A DNA stretch of 33,274 nt from Chthonomonadales bacterium. GTDB taxonomy: Bacteria; Armatimonadota; Chthonomonadetes; Chthonomonadales; CAJBBX01. The stretch spans positions 1 to 33,274 of the forward strand of contig JADLGO010000019.1 in NCBI GenBank assembly GCA_020849275.1, read 5' to 3'. The notes under the pieces were generated by a model. It did not search any database and had not been told where the DNA came from. It saw only the letters and a list, made by a program, of their open reading frames with translations. Each line of letters opens with the position of its first letter. The first letter of the stretch is position 1. Both the position numbers and the translations under genes were made by a program. Shown one piece after another: positions 1 through 8,429 of this stretch.

Positions 1-76
1 CCGCGTCTCGCTACCTACTGCGAGCAAGGGCGCGGGGGCAGTGGGGGCCGGAGCGCCGCTTACACCAACCACCCGC

Positions 77-124
77 GGACATTATCGCTGAGCAATATGT
101 GGACATTATCGCTGAGCAGGAACA
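77..124. mobile_element. Probable end of an IS21-type insertion sequence
   Basis: An 18-base unit (GGACATTATCGCTGAGCA) occurs at 77-94 and again at 101-118, a 24-base period. It is AT-richer than everything around it. Read on the minus strand, the outer boundary starts TGTTCCTGCTCAGCG at 124, so the element would end in 5'-TG/CA-3'. Terminal TG/CA plus two or more tandem internal repeats near the tip is the known end structure of IS21-family elements, where the transposase binds. The body with istA/istB would lie to the left, outside the window. Bases 1-76 would be inside the element; no convincing coding end is visible there. I cannot see the other end or a target duplication. Confidence 0.42.
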
Positions 125-185
125 CGGCGCGCCCGCCGCGCGCGCCAGCCGCCGCCGGTGCGCCGTCACCGATGGCGCGGGTGCG

Positions 186-1160
186 TCAGGCGGAGGCCTC
201 GGGCGCCTCGTGCGCGGCGGGCCGCAGCAGGCGCTCCGGCGGGGTACGGTCGCCCGCGGCGGCGGGCCGCAGCAGGCTATCGCCGGCCCCATTGGGACTG
301 CTGGCCGGCCGCAGCAGCACCGAGCGCAGCCGCTCGGCCTCGGCGTTCTGCTCCAGCGCCCGCAGGCAGTCGGCCGCAGCCCGCTGGAGGCGCGCGTACT
401 CCTGGCGCACGGGCACCTGCACGTGCAAGGAATCGAACGCGCGCGCGATGGCGGAGACGGTGAGCGGCATGCCCTGCAGCCTGCGCACCGCCGGGATCGC
501 GCGGGCGTCGCCCACCTGCTCGAGCGCGGTGAGGATCACGATGCGCAGGTCGACGGCCCTGCGCAGGTCGGAGCCGCCATCGCGCACGGTGGCGCCCAGG
601 ATGCCGATCAGCGCGGCCATGCCGTCGTCGCCCAGCAGGTGGCGGTCGGATGAGCGGAAGCGCGGGAGGAGGTTCGTCAGGCCGCGCGCGGCCACCTCGC
701 GGGTCGCCCCGTCGCCGTCGCGGTAGGCCAATGCGAGCACGCCGGCGGCGCGCTTGTCCTCGGTCTTCGCCAGGTTGCTGGCGGCCTGCTTGCGCGAGCC
801 GGCCGCGGCGTCCACAGCGGCGCCGCCCCCCAGAAACAGGAACCAGAACGGGAAGTGACGGATGCCGCCGGTGATCATCAGGTAGACGAACGCTCCCCAC
901 AGCGCGATGCGGTACGCCGCGCGCACGCGCGCCCTCCAGCGCCATCGGCGGTAGGCGCGAGTCTCCCGGCGCAACTCCGTGGCCCAGTGCTCGACGGCGG
1001 CGCGGTCCTGCTCCGTGCGCTGGAGGCGAGCGGCAACGGCCCGGAGCGTGAGAGCGAGCGTGCTCCGCGCCGAGCGCAGGTCCTCCGGAGCCTCCTGTGC
1101 CGGCTCGGACCGCCACCGCCCCTCCGTCGGCGCCTCGCTCGTCTCGAGTCGCAACTGCAT
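186..1160 (-). CDS. Membrane-anchored HEAT-like repeat protein, function unknown
   Basis: A 324-residue protein. The start at 1160 was chosen because a GGGAAGGGGGG stretch lies just upstream; an ATG 24 bases further up has no ribosome site. Residues about 25-75 are charged and helical, possibly a coiled coil. About 85-116 is a hydrophobic hairpin that could be one or two membrane segments. Residues about 130-280 are Ala/Leu-rich helices resembling HEAT or armadillo repeats, with a typical motif around 'GDARAIPAVRRLQG'. The C-terminus has three copies of LLRPA. No enzyme motif is visible. It is divergent from the GNAT gene across a 191-base gap. Expected role is scaffolding or protein binding at the membrane, an inference from fold only. 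Confidence 0.7.
   Translation of the reverse strand: MQLRLETSEAPTEGRWRSEPAQEAPEDLRSARSTLALTLRAVAARLQRTEQDRAAVEHWATELRRETRAYRRWRWRARVRAAYRIALWGAFVYLMITGGIRHFPFWFLFLGGGAAVDAAAGSRKQAASNLAKTEDKRAAGVLALAYRDGDGATREVAARGLTNLLPRFRSSDRHLLGDDGMAALIGILGATVRDGGSDLRRAVDLRIVILTALEQVGDARAIPAVRRLQGMPLTVSAIARAFDSLHVQVPVRQEYARLQRAAADCLRALEQNAEAERLRSVLLRPASSPNGAGDSLLRPAAAGDRTPPERLLRPAAHEAPEASA
220..317. repeat. Short in-frame repeat encoding LLRPA units
   Basis: The 11-base string GGCCGCAGCAG occurs at 220-230, 265-275 and 307-317, spaced 45 and 42 bases, so the reading frame is kept. On the minus strand it encodes the repeated LLRPA segments at the C-terminus of the HEAT-like protein. Spacing in multiples of three suggests repeat expansion inside the gene. 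Confidence 0.6.
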
Positions 1161-1351
1161 GTCGCGGGCCCCCCTTCCCACCATTCACTACGCGATCGCG
1201 CTCCCCCTGGTTTGCCCCGGCGCCCCTGCCGGCCGCGCCGCTCGGCGGCGGAAGGAGATCGCGACGCCGCGTGCGAAGAGCACGAGACCGGGGGCCTTCC
1301 GGGCCCGGCGGGAGCGCGGCGCATAGGGACCGGCGCGCGCGGGAGCCCTGT

Positions 1352-1876
1352 ATGCATCTCGCCATCGGCACGCTGGAGCGCGAGCGGATCCCCGCCATGG
1401 TGCGAGCTTTCCAGCACATCCGCTGGGACAAGCCCGCCCACCTGTTCGAGTCCTACCTGGCCGAGCAGGAGGATGGGCGCCGGGTCGTGCTCGTCGCCCT
1501 GGCAGACACCCGATTCGCCGGATACCTGACGGTGGCGTGGAAGCCTGACTACCCGCCGTTCCGCCGTCGCGCCGTCCCCGAGATCCAGGACTTCAACGTG
1601 CTGCCGGACTATCGCCGGCAGGGCATCGGCACCCGACTGATGGACGAGGCCGAGGCGATCGTGGCCACCCGATCGCCGGTCGTGGGCATCGGGGTCGGCG
1701 TCTACGCCGCCTACGGGCCGGCTCAGCGCCTCTATGTGCGCCGGGGCTACGTGCCGGATGGGCGCGGGCTGGCGTCGCACCAGCGCAGCGTGCTCCCCGG
1801 CGACGAGGTCCTCGTCGACGACGGCCTCGTGCTCTACCTCATCAAGGAACTGCGCCCCGACGCCGAGGGCGCGTGA
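1352..1876 (+). CDS. GNAT-family N-acetyltransferase
   Basis: A 174-residue protein of usual GNAT length. The ATG at 1352 has GGGAG six bases upstream, and upstream sequence in this frame looks non-coding. The acetyl-CoA motif A is clear at residues about 79-100: beta strand 'IQDFNVLPDY', then the pyrophosphate loop R-R-Q-G-I-G (88-93) and helix 'TRLMDEAEAIV'. Motif B-like 'AQRLYVRRGYVPDGRGL' follows. GNATs transfer acetyl from acetyl-CoA to an amine; the substrate cannot be told from sequence. It is cytoplasmic, with no signal peptide. The sulfatase gene starts 55 bases downstream on the same strand, so the two may be co-transcribed, though no functional link is obvious. Confidence 0.82.
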   Translation: MHLAIGTLERERIPAMVRAFQHIRWDKPAHLFESYLAEQEDGRRVVLVALADTRFAGYLTVAWKPDYPPFRRRAVPEIQDFNVLPDYRRQGIGTRLMDEAEAIVATRSPVVGIGVGVYAAYGPAQRLYVRRGYVPDGRGLASHQRSVLPGDEVLVDDGLVLYLIKELRPDAEGA

Positions 1877-1931
1877 CGCCGCCGCGCCGCACGCCTCAAG
1901 TCGTGCGCGGGCACCGCCTGGAGAGACCCCG

Positions 1932-3404
1932 ATGACACTGCCCGCGCAACCCGGCAGGGCCGCGCTCGCAGCGGCCGCGCTCGCCTCGGCGGCCATGCTG
2001 GCCTACCCGGTCGCCCGGCCGGCCGCGGCCGCCCCGGCCCCGGGCAGGCCCAACATCGTGCTCATCCTGGCCGATGACATGGGCTGGGGCGACGCAGGCT
2101 TCAACGGGCGGCGCGCGTGGAAGACCCCGGCCCTCGAGCGTCTGGCGCGCGAGGGAACCGTCTTCGAGCGCTGGTACTCGGCCGCCCCGGTGTGCGCGCC
2201 AAGCCGGGCCGCGCTCATGACCGGCCGTTACGGCATTCACAACGGCGTCAGCGGTAACGCCGGCGAGCTGCCGCGCGGCGCGACCACCATTGCGCGGGCG
2301 CTGCGCCCTCGCGGCTACGTCACGGCGCTCGTGGGCAAATGGCATGCCGGCGCGCCGCGTCCGGGCGAGCGCGCCCCAGTGCACCCGCTCGATCGCGGCT
2401 TCGACGAGTTCTTCGGCTTCACCGACGCGGTGCACGCCTGGCAGCACTTCCCGAAGCAGCTCTGGGATGGCCGGAGCCTGCGGCCCGTGAGCGGTCATGC
2501 CGACTCCCTCTTCGCCGAGCGGAGCATCGACTTCATACGTCGCCAGCGTGGCGGGCCCTTCTTTCTCTATCTGGCACTCAACTCGCCGCACTTCCGCATC
2601 GAGGCGCCGGCCGACGACGTGGCGCGCTTTCGCGGCCGCTTCGCCGAGCGGGACCCGGCCCGCCCGCGCAACGCGACCTACGCGGCGATGATGCTCGCCC
2701 TGGACCGCGCCGTCGGCCGCGTTCTGCGCGCTCTCGACGACCAGCGGTTGGCCGACGACACGCTCGTGGTGTTCACGAGCGATAACGGGGCCACCTTCGA
2801 GGTGGGCAACCAGGGGGCCAGCGCCTACCACGACAGCAACGCGCCCTTGCGCGGCCAGAAGCGCTCGCTGTGGGAGGGCGGCATCCGCGTGCCGGCCGTG
2901 GTGCGCTGGCCGGGCCACGTGCCCGCCGCGAAGGCCTGCCGCGAGCCGATCCACATGACCGACGTGTTCCCGACGCTGCTGGCGGCGGCCGGCGGCGCCC
3001 CGGATCCGGCGTGGAAGCTGGACGGGCTGAACATGCTGGCCACCTGGACGCACGAGAGGAGGCTGACGCCGCGCACGCTTTACTGGGAGTGGCGCGCCGA
3101 GGGCTACCAGCAGATCGCGGTGATGCGCGGCGATCGGAAGGTCATCGTCACCGGCGACGGGCCGCCGGAGATGTACGACGTGGAGCGCGATCCGGAGGAG
3201 CGCATCGACGTGTTCGCCGACCACCCGCGCACCGGATCCCTGTTGCTCTCGATGCTGCGGACGTGGCTGCTGAGCGAGACAGCGGAGTCGCGCGCGGCGC
3301 GGCCGGGCGCCCGGCCGGCGGTCCGCGACCCGCTCTCGCAGGACCCAGCGCGGCGCCCCGCGCCGGGTCCCCGGCCGTGGCTGCGCTGGCCCTGGCGCTG
3401 GTAG
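1932..3404 (+). CDS. Secreted arylsulfatase-type sulfatase (FGly class)
   Basis: A 490-residue protein. The start at 1932 has GGAGAGA upstream and gives an Ala-rich signal peptide of about 35 residues. The metal-site motif 'NIVLILADDMGWGD' has D48 and D49. The formylglycine motif C-A-P-S-R starts at C88, followed by 'ALMTGRYGIHNG'. The second metal motif 'VVFTSDNG' and the C-terminal 'KRSLWEGGIRVPAVVRWPG' are typical of arylsulfatase A/GALNS-like enzymes. It should remove sulfate esters from sugars outside the cytoplasm once C88 is converted to formylglycine. No maturation enzyme is encoded in this window. The glycosidase neighbours suggest a sulfated polysaccharide substrate; the exact bond is unknown. 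Confidence 0.9.
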   Translation: MTLPAQPGRAALAAAALASAAMLAYPVARPAAAAPAPGRPNIVLILADDMGWGDAGFNGRRAWKTPALERLAREGTVFERWYSAAPVCAPSRAALMTGRYGIHNGVSGNAGELPRGATTIARALRPRGYVTALVGKWHAGAPRPGERAPVHPLDRGFDEFFGFTDAVHAWQHFPKQLWDGRSLRPVSGHADSLFAERSIDFIRRQRGGPFFLYLALNSPHFRIEAPADDVARFRGRFAERDPARPRNATYAAMMLALDRAVGRVLRALDDQRLADDTLVVFTSDNGATFEVGNQGASAYHDSNAPLRGQKRSLWEGGIRVPAVVRWPGHVPAAKACREPIHMTDVFPTLLAAAGGAPDPAWKLDGLNMLATWTHERRLTPRTLYWEWRAEGYQQIAVMRGDRKVIVTGDGPPEMYDVERDPEERIDVFADHPRTGSLLLSMLRTWLLSETAESRAARPGARPAVRDPLSQDPARRPAPGPRPWLRWPWRW

Positions 3405-3746
3405 GGCCCGCTGATCGCCGCGCGATGGGGCGCCCGGAGGCGTGGTGATCGGCACGCTTGGATCAGCAGAGCGTCCGTCCGGCGGCGCCGATCTGGCGCT
3501 GCGGACACGTACGGCGTCTACGGGTTCGAGGCCGTCCGCGAGTGGACAGCCGACTCCGCCCTCACCCCGGCGAACCCGCTGATCGACTTGATCGGGCACT
3601 GCCGGCAGTCGGACGCTCCGCCGCTGGGCGGCTGACGTGTGTGGCGAGCGCGGCTGTGTGCCGCCCTCGGCCGCGCACGGCCGCGCCCGCTGGAGTCGGG
3701 CTTCGTCTCCCCGGACGGGCTGATCTGGTTCGATGACCGGGGACCC
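3405..3746 (+). pseudogene. Probable degraded coding remnant upstream of a TPR fragment
   Basis: No intact gene fills this stretch. In the same frame as the following TPR segment, 3510-3632 reads as a protein-like string ('YGVYGFEAVREWTADSALTP...') ending in a TGA at 3633. Past the stop the same frame continues with 'ESGFVSPDGLIWFDDRGP' directly into the TPR segment. This looks like one older gene broken by an in-frame stop and a lost 5' end. It could instead be chance in high-GC DNA, where long open frames are common. Confidence 0.27.
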
Positions 3747-3983
3747 ATGAGCGCGGCGATGTGGCGCGCAACCGCCATGCTGCGCGAAGGCAAGCACCGC
3801 GAGGCGCTCGTCGCCTTCCGCAAGCTTCAGGACGCAGCGCCGCTCGACGCGCGCGCCTCTCGCGGCGCGACCCACGCCGCCTGGCGGCATCTGGAGGAGG
3901 CGCTGCGGCTGGACCCCGGCCTGCTGGCGGCGCGGTTCGCCCTGGCCGCCGCCCGCAAGCGCGCAGGAGGCTCCGGCCCCTGA
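3747..3983 (+). CDS. Short TPR-like protein or gene fragment
   Basis: A 78-residue reading from ATG 3747. It contains one and a half tetratricopeptide-like helical hairpins: 'MWRATAMLREGKHREALVAFRKLQ' and 'AAWRHLEEALRLDPGLLAARFALAAAR' both match the spacing of small and large residues in TPR helices. There is no clear ribosome site (only GGGGAC upstream), and the same frame continues upstream beyond the start to a stop at 3633. It is probably the C-terminal remainder of a larger broken gene rather than a free gene. It ends 43 bases from the convergent sialidase-like gene. Confidence 0.4.
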   Translation: MSAAMWRATAMLREGKHREALVAFRKLQDAAPLDARASRGATHAAWRHLEEALRLDPGLLAARFALAAARKRAGGSGP

Positions 3984-4026
3984 ATGCGCGCCGGGACTGG
4001 CGCTCGCCCGCCGTGCCAGGCGGCGC

Positions 4027-5172
4027 TCAGCGCCGGGCGCGGCGGGCGAGCGCGTCGAGCTCGGGCAGCGCGAATCGCACGCTGACGATGTAGGGCGGTT
4101 CGCCCTGCGTCCAGTGCCCGTACGTCGTCACGACGAAGGCGCCGTCGGGAAGCACCTCGACGCCCGGGTAGGCGCAGTCGGCATCCTTGTGATTGTCCAT
4201 CAGGCGGACGCGGTACTGGCCCTCGCGGCCCGCCGCGAGGTCGTCCCAGGTGCCCACCCAGCCGACCCAATCGCCATGCGTCGAGCTTTCGAGCGTCGTG
4301 TCGCGAAACGAGATGAAGAGGCGGCCGTCGGGAGCGTAGCGCGCCACGTGCCGGTCGCCGGTGAGCGCGCCGGGAAGCTCGCGCGGGGCCGTCCAGGTGC
4401 GGCCCTCATCGCTGGAGAAGATGACGTGCGAGTTGCGGCGGCGGCTGTTCTCGCGCAGCAGCACCGCGATTCGCCGACCGTCCGGGGAGCGGACGGCGCC
4501 CGGCTCGCACAGGTGCACGTCGGACGCGGAGCAGATGGCCTCGGGCTGGCTCCAGGTGAGGCCGCCGTCGCGCGAGAGGCTCTTGTAGAGCGTGAAGACG
4601 CCGGTCGCCTTGCCCCCCTCGCGCAGGAACCGACCGTCGTCGTGGAACAGCGCCATGTAGGCGCCGTCGGCCAGCCGCTCCACGCTCGCCATGGTCACCA
4701 CGCCGCCCCAGTCGCCCACCGGGCGCAGCGGCGTCCAGTGGCGGCCGTCGTCCTCCGAGACGGCCATGCGGCACGGGTAGAGGCCGGAGAAGAGGACCAG
4801 CCTTTTGTTGCCCGCCGCGTCCACCACGCGGTGGATCGTGGGAGTCTCCAGGCTGGTGGCCCAGTTCTCGGGCACCGGCTGCCGCGCGCTCCAGTTTCGG
4901 CCCCCGTCCTCGCTGCGCTTGAGGACGATGGCGCCGCGTCCGTGGCCCCTGGGATAGACCGCCAGCAGCGTGCGCCCATCCTCCAGCAGCACCGTGGTGA
5001 CATGGCCCAGGTACTGGCCGGGCTCGCGGTCGACCACCACCTGTCGCTTCGTGTCGCCGCTCAGGTCGACGATCGGCACGGTGTATTCTCTCGGCATGGG
5101 TGCCTCCGTCGGCGGCGCTTGTGGCGCCGCCAGGGCCAGCGCGGCCGCGGCCAGTGCGGCGGCCGCCCTCAT
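4027..5172 (-). CDS. Secreted sialidase-like BNR-repeat protein
   Basis: A 381-residue protein with an Ala-rich signal peptide (residues 1 to about 22) and a six-bladed-propeller pattern. Four Asp boxes (S-x-D-x-G-x-x-W) are at residues 87-94, 139-146, 200-207 and 253-260. This is the repeat of exo-sialidases and related glycosidases (GH33-like), although many such proteins act on other sugars, so sialic acid as substrate is not proven. The start codon overlaps the stop of the PhyH gene by four bases (ATGA), which indicates translational coupling. An alternative ATG at 5097 has a better ribosome site (GGAGG) but would remove the signal peptide. Confidence 0.8.
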   Translation of the reverse strand: MRAAAALAAAALALAAPQAPPTEAPMPREYTVPIVDLSGDTKRQVVVDREPGQYLGHVTTVLLEDGRTLLAVYPRGHGRGAIVLKRSEDGGRNWSARQPVPENWATSLETPTIHRVVDAAGNKRLVLFSGLYPCRMAVSEDDGRHWTPLRPVGDWGGVVTMASVERLADGAYMALFHDDGRFLREGGKATGVFTLYKSLSRDGGLTWSQPEAICSASDVHLCEPGAVRSPDGRRIAVLLRENSRRRNSHVIFSSDEGRTWTAPRELPGALTGDRHVARYAPDGRLFISFRDTTLESSTHGDWVGWVGTWDDLAAGREGQYRVRLMDNHKDADCAYPGVEVLPDGAFVVTTYGHWTQGEPPYIVSVRFALPELDALARRARR

Positions 5173-5966
5173 GCCGGCCGCCCACGCGCGGCCAGCGCCT
5201 CCGCGCTCATGCGCCGCGCCTCGGCCTGCCAGGCGCGGTCCTCCGGTCCGTAGTAGCCGTCATGCAGCGTGGCTCGCCGCGCGTAGGGCGTATAGACCCC
5301 CAGGTGCCAGGCGCACGAGCGGTAGAAGGCGACGTCGCCGGCCAGGAGCGCCACGGGCCGCGCGCCGGGCATGTGGCGCGCGTAGGCGCTGCACGCGAGC
5401 TCCCGCTCGGCGGCGTCCATGCCCTCGGCCAGGGCGGGCGCGGCGGGCGGCACCGCGGGGAAGGCCGCGCGCTCTGCATCCGAGTCGCGGCGGTCGTGGC
5501 TGCCCGGGACGACCCACAGCGAATGATCGTCGTAGAGCGCCCCGTTGAGCTGGTTGAACATCGCGGGGTCGCACGCGGCGGCGAAGAACGAGTCGAGGTC
5601 GATGCCGGGCACGTTGTAGCCCCAGTCGCGGTGCCAGTGGGTGCACCAGGCGCTCTCGGCCGGCTCGAAGAGGATTCCCATGATGTCGGAGGGCGCGTGG
5701 TCCGGCCCGAGGATGCGCGTGACGACCTCGCGCATTCCGTCGAGCGCGAGGAACTCGCGGAAGGGGCCGTGATCGAGCTCCGGGTACGCATAGACGGGCT
5801 GCAGGCGCTGCACCTGGGGACCGGCGTGCGCGCGCGCGATGCCGCGCGCCGCGTCGGCCTGGCGGCGCAGGTCGCCGAGGAGCGACGCGGGGATGAGGCC
5901 GCGCAGAACGGTGAGGCCGTCGGTCAGGTACTCCTCGCGGTGCGTGTCCGAGTAGCGGAAAGCCAT
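5169..5966 (-). CDS. Phytanoyl-CoA dioxygenase (PhyH) family protein
   Basis: A 265-residue Fe(II)/2-oxoglutarate dioxygenase-like protein. The start at 5966 has AAGGAG seven bases upstream; a longer frame upstream is Arg/Pro-rich and not credible. The iron facial triad is visible: H112-x-D114 in 'THWHRDWGYN' and the distal H221 in 'CAWHLGVY', followed about ten residues later by the Arg (230/231) expected to bind 2-oxoglutarate. PhyH-family proteins hydroxylate diverse small molecules; the substrate here is unknown. It is the first gene of a two-gene minus-strand operon with the secreted sialidase-like gene. Members beside carbohydrate genes are common in large heterotroph genomes, but no precise function can be given. 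Confidence 0.85.
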   Translation of the reverse strand: MAFRYSDTHREEYLTDGLTVLRGLIPASLLGDLRRQADAARGIARAHAGPQVQRLQPVYAYPELDHGPFREFLALDGMREVVTRILGPDHAPSDIMGILFEPAESAWCTHWHRDWGYNVPGIDLDSFFAAACDPAMFNQLNGALYDDHSLWVVPGSHDRRDSDAERAAFPAVPPAAPALAEGMDAAERELACSAYARHMPGARPVALLAGDVAFYRSCAWHLGVYTPYARRATLHDGYYGPEDRAWQAEARRMSAEALAARGRPA

Positions 5967-6099
5967 CGTGGGTCTCCTTCGCGGGTGGTGCCGGCCTGGC
6001 CGACGCGGGTGATCCCTGCCCGGCCGACGGCCGATGGTTCGGCGTAGCGCGCCCCGCCTCCTCCGGGGCGAACGCAAGGCCTCCGTCGCGGCGGCGCGC

Positions 6100-6128
6100 T
6101 TGCCCACAACGCTCCCGTTCGCTATACT
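6100..6128 (+). promoter_or_regulatory. Sigma-70-type promoter of the GxGYxYP gene
   Basis: TTGCCC at 6100-6105 and TATACT at 6123-6128 are separated by exactly 17 bases, in an otherwise GC-dominated gap between the divergent PhyH gene and this one. Transcription would begin near 6135, leaving about 32 bases before the ATG at 6167. The match is to the general bacterial housekeeping consensus; four or more bases of each box agree. Confidence 0.55.
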
Positions 6129-6166
6129 GGACCCGGGCGTCGGGAGGCGGCGCGAGGGGGTGCGGC

Positions 6167-8386
6167 ATGTGGATGGGGCTTACGGTGGCGGTGCTGGCGG
6201 CCGCGGCTGCCGCAGCCGGGACGCCTCTGGCGGTCCCGAACCCGGGCTTCGAGGAGGTGGCCGCCGGCGGCACGATGCCGGCCGGCTGGAGCGGCGGCCC
6301 GATCGGCGGCGCGCGTGGCACGGCGGCTCTCGACGACGGCGTGGCGCGCTCCGGCGGCCGGTCGTTGCGCCTGGCCAACGCCTCGCCGCTGCAGGCGTTC
6401 GTGGCGGTGTCGGTGGCCTCCTCGCCCATCACGGTGCGGTCCGAGACCACCTACGTAGCGCGGTTCTGGGCGCGCGGCCGGGCCGCGAAGGGCTGCTTCT
6501 GCGCGGTCGGGTTCGGCGAGCGGGGCGACCGCCGCCGCCTGTTGCCGGACGGCGACTTCGAGTGGCGCCAGTTCACGAGCCGCTTCACGACGCCGCCCGG
6601 CTGCACGCGGGTCACCATCGGCTTCGCCGCCGACGATGTGACCCGGGGGCTCTGGATCGACGACGTGTCGCTGGAGCGCTCGCCCGTGCAACTGGCCAAC
6701 TTGTCGGCGGTCCGCGAGCCGCTGCCGGCGGGCGGCGTGTGGCCGCGGCCGGCCCGGCCCCTCGCCCGGACGCTCGTCGTGCTGGACTGCTCCAGCGCCA
6801 GCCCGCAGGTGTGCGGCGCGGCCGCCGCGCTCCAGGGCATGGTGAATCGCCGTCAGCCGCGCATCTATCTTCTGAACCCCACGAACCCGCCCGGCCAGGA
6901 CGCCGTGTGGCTGCGGTGGCTCCAGGGGAAGGGCTACACCGGCGCCGAGGAGCGCGTCGCGTCGCTGGAGGCGCTCGTGGCCCGGTTTCGTTCCGAGGTG
7001 CGCGGCGTCGTGGTGACCGACCCGGCGCTGCCAGGCTCCGTGAACGCCGCCTTCATGCTGGCCGGCCTGCGCGCCGCCCTCCCCGCGCCGCCGGGGTTGG
7101 CGGAGCGCCTGAGGCTGCCCGTCGTGGAGGACCTGCGCGGGCGCTGGAAGCGCAACGTGGACGCCTACCGCTACGTCACTGGCCGCTACTGGCCGCGCAT
7201 GAGCCACCGCGTGCTCTCGTGGTCGTATCCGCTGGCGCCCTATCGCGGCGCCCGCGACTACATGGTCGCCTTTAACGTGCCAACGTTCTGGGTTTCCAGC
7301 GAGCGGGACGCGGAGCCCGGCGCCGACCCGGACGCCGAGGAGTCCTACCTGGAGGAGCTCCTGGCGAGGACGCCGCCGAACGTGCCGGTGATGGGCTGGC
7401 CAGCCAACGGCGACTTCCGGGGCGTGCAAGAGTACACGGGCGTGCGCCTGCTCTCGGAGTTCGGCAAGTTCGTGCCGGGCACCGAGTTCTGCTCCAACCT
7501 GACCGTGCACGCGGCGGTGCGCCCGCCGGCGACGGCTCTGCGGCAGCGCCCGCTCGCCGCCGCTGGCCGGCCCACCCTCGACCCCTCGCGGCTCTACCTC
7601 TCGATCAGCATCATGGACAGCGGCGACGCGCTATGGTACTGGCAGTTGCACCAGCGGACCATCTGGGACGACCCGGAGCGGGGCACGGTGCCCATGGGAT
7701 GGTGCATGAACGCGACGCTCGGCCAGATGATGGCGGCCGTGGCGCAGTGGTATGTGGAGCGCGCAACGCCCAACGATCGGTTCTTCGCGGCCGTCTCCGG
7801 TCTGGGGTACATGAACGCGCAGGTCTACGGCTCCCGCTTTCGGCCGTCGGACCGCGAGCGCGCCTGGAAGGAGTATGTGGACCTGACGGCGCGCGCGTGC
7901 CGCGAGCTGGGGCTGAAGGGCCTCTCGGTCTACGACGGCAGCTGGGGGGAGCGGACGCCGCCGCCGGAGGTGCTGGAGCGGTTCGAGAAGGGGATCGACG
8001 GGCTGGACTACATTCTGGCCGACCTGGGACGTCACGACTCGGTGCGGCCGGACGAGGCGGCGCGCATGATCGGGCGCACGGCCGTGTTCCACACGCTCAC
8101 GCGCTATCAGGTGTGGTCGACGACGGCGGAGGTGGCGACGGCGCGCATGGAGCGCGCCAACGCCTGGCTCAGCGGCGAGATCGCGGCCAACGCGCCGAAG
8201 GCCCGGCCGGGCTTCATGAGCGCCATGGCGATCAGCTGGTACTACAGGCCATCCTGGGTGCGCGACCTGGTGCGCCGGCTGGCGCCCGACGTGACGCCCG
8301 TGCTGCCGGACGACCTGGCCCGTCTCTATCGAGAGGCGCGAGCAGCCGGGCGGCCGCCGCGCCGCGGTCAGCGCCCGGCCCTCTGA
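6167..8386 (+). CDS. Secreted GxGYxYP-family putative glycoside hydrolase with N-terminal CBM
   Basis: A 739-residue protein with a short signal peptide (about 1-18). Residues about 22-170 form a carbohydrate-binding beta-sandwich of the CBM4/9 type: 'VPNPGFEE' at the start and 'GLWIDDVSLE' at the end are diagnostic. Next, 'AAALQGMVNRRQPRIYLLNP' is the hallmark of the GxGYxYP N-terminal domain, followed by a large catalytic-like region. The name-giving motif appears as G-L-G-Y-M-N-A at residues 545-551, diverged in its last two positions. Function in this family is predicted, not well established: a glycosidase acting on polysaccharide outside the cytoplasm. It has its own promoter at 6100-6128 and converges on the GH-A-like gene 43 bases away. 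Confidence 0.83.
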   Translation: MWMGLTVAVLAAAAAAAGTPLAVPNPGFEEVAAGGTMPAGWSGGPIGGARGTAALDDGVARSGGRSLRLANASPLQAFVAVSVASSPITVRSETTYVARFWARGRAAKGCFCAVGFGERGDRRRLLPDGDFEWRQFTSRFTTPPGCTRVTIGFAADDVTRGLWIDDVSLERSPVQLANLSAVREPLPAGGVWPRPARPLARTLVVLDCSSASPQVCGAAAALQGMVNRRQPRIYLLNPTNPPGQDAVWLRWLQGKGYTGAEERVASLEALVARFRSEVRGVVVTDPALPGSVNAAFMLAGLRAALPAPPGLAERLRLPVVEDLRGRWKRNVDAYRYVTGRYWPRMSHRVLSWSYPLAPYRGARDYMVAFNVPTFWVSSERDAEPGADPDAEESYLEELLARTPPNVPVMGWPANGDFRGVQEYTGVRLLSEFGKFVPGTEFCSNLTVHAAVRPPATALRQRPLAAAGRPTLDPSRLYLSISIMDSGDALWYWQLHQRTIWDDPERGTVPMGWCMNATLGQMMAAVAQWYVERATPNDRFFAAVSGLGYMNAQVYGSRFRPSDRERAWKEYVDLTARACRELGLKGLSVYDGSWGERTPPPEVLERFEKGIDGLDYILADLGRHDSVRPDEAARMIGRTAVFHTLTRYQVWSTTAEVATARMERANAWLSGEIAANAPKARPGFMSAMAISWYYRPSWVRDLVRRLAPDVTPVLPDDLARLYREARAAGRPPRRGQRPAL

Positions 8387-8429
8387 AAGCTGTTGCCGCG
8401 CCGGGCGGCCGGGGGTCGCGCCAGCCGGG

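Noticed and set aside
1896-3890. 664-residue open frame on the minus strand
   Set aside because: It lies opposite the first sulfatase, whose motifs are complete; the product is low-complexity Arg/Ala/His-rich, typical of antisense frames in high-GC DNA.
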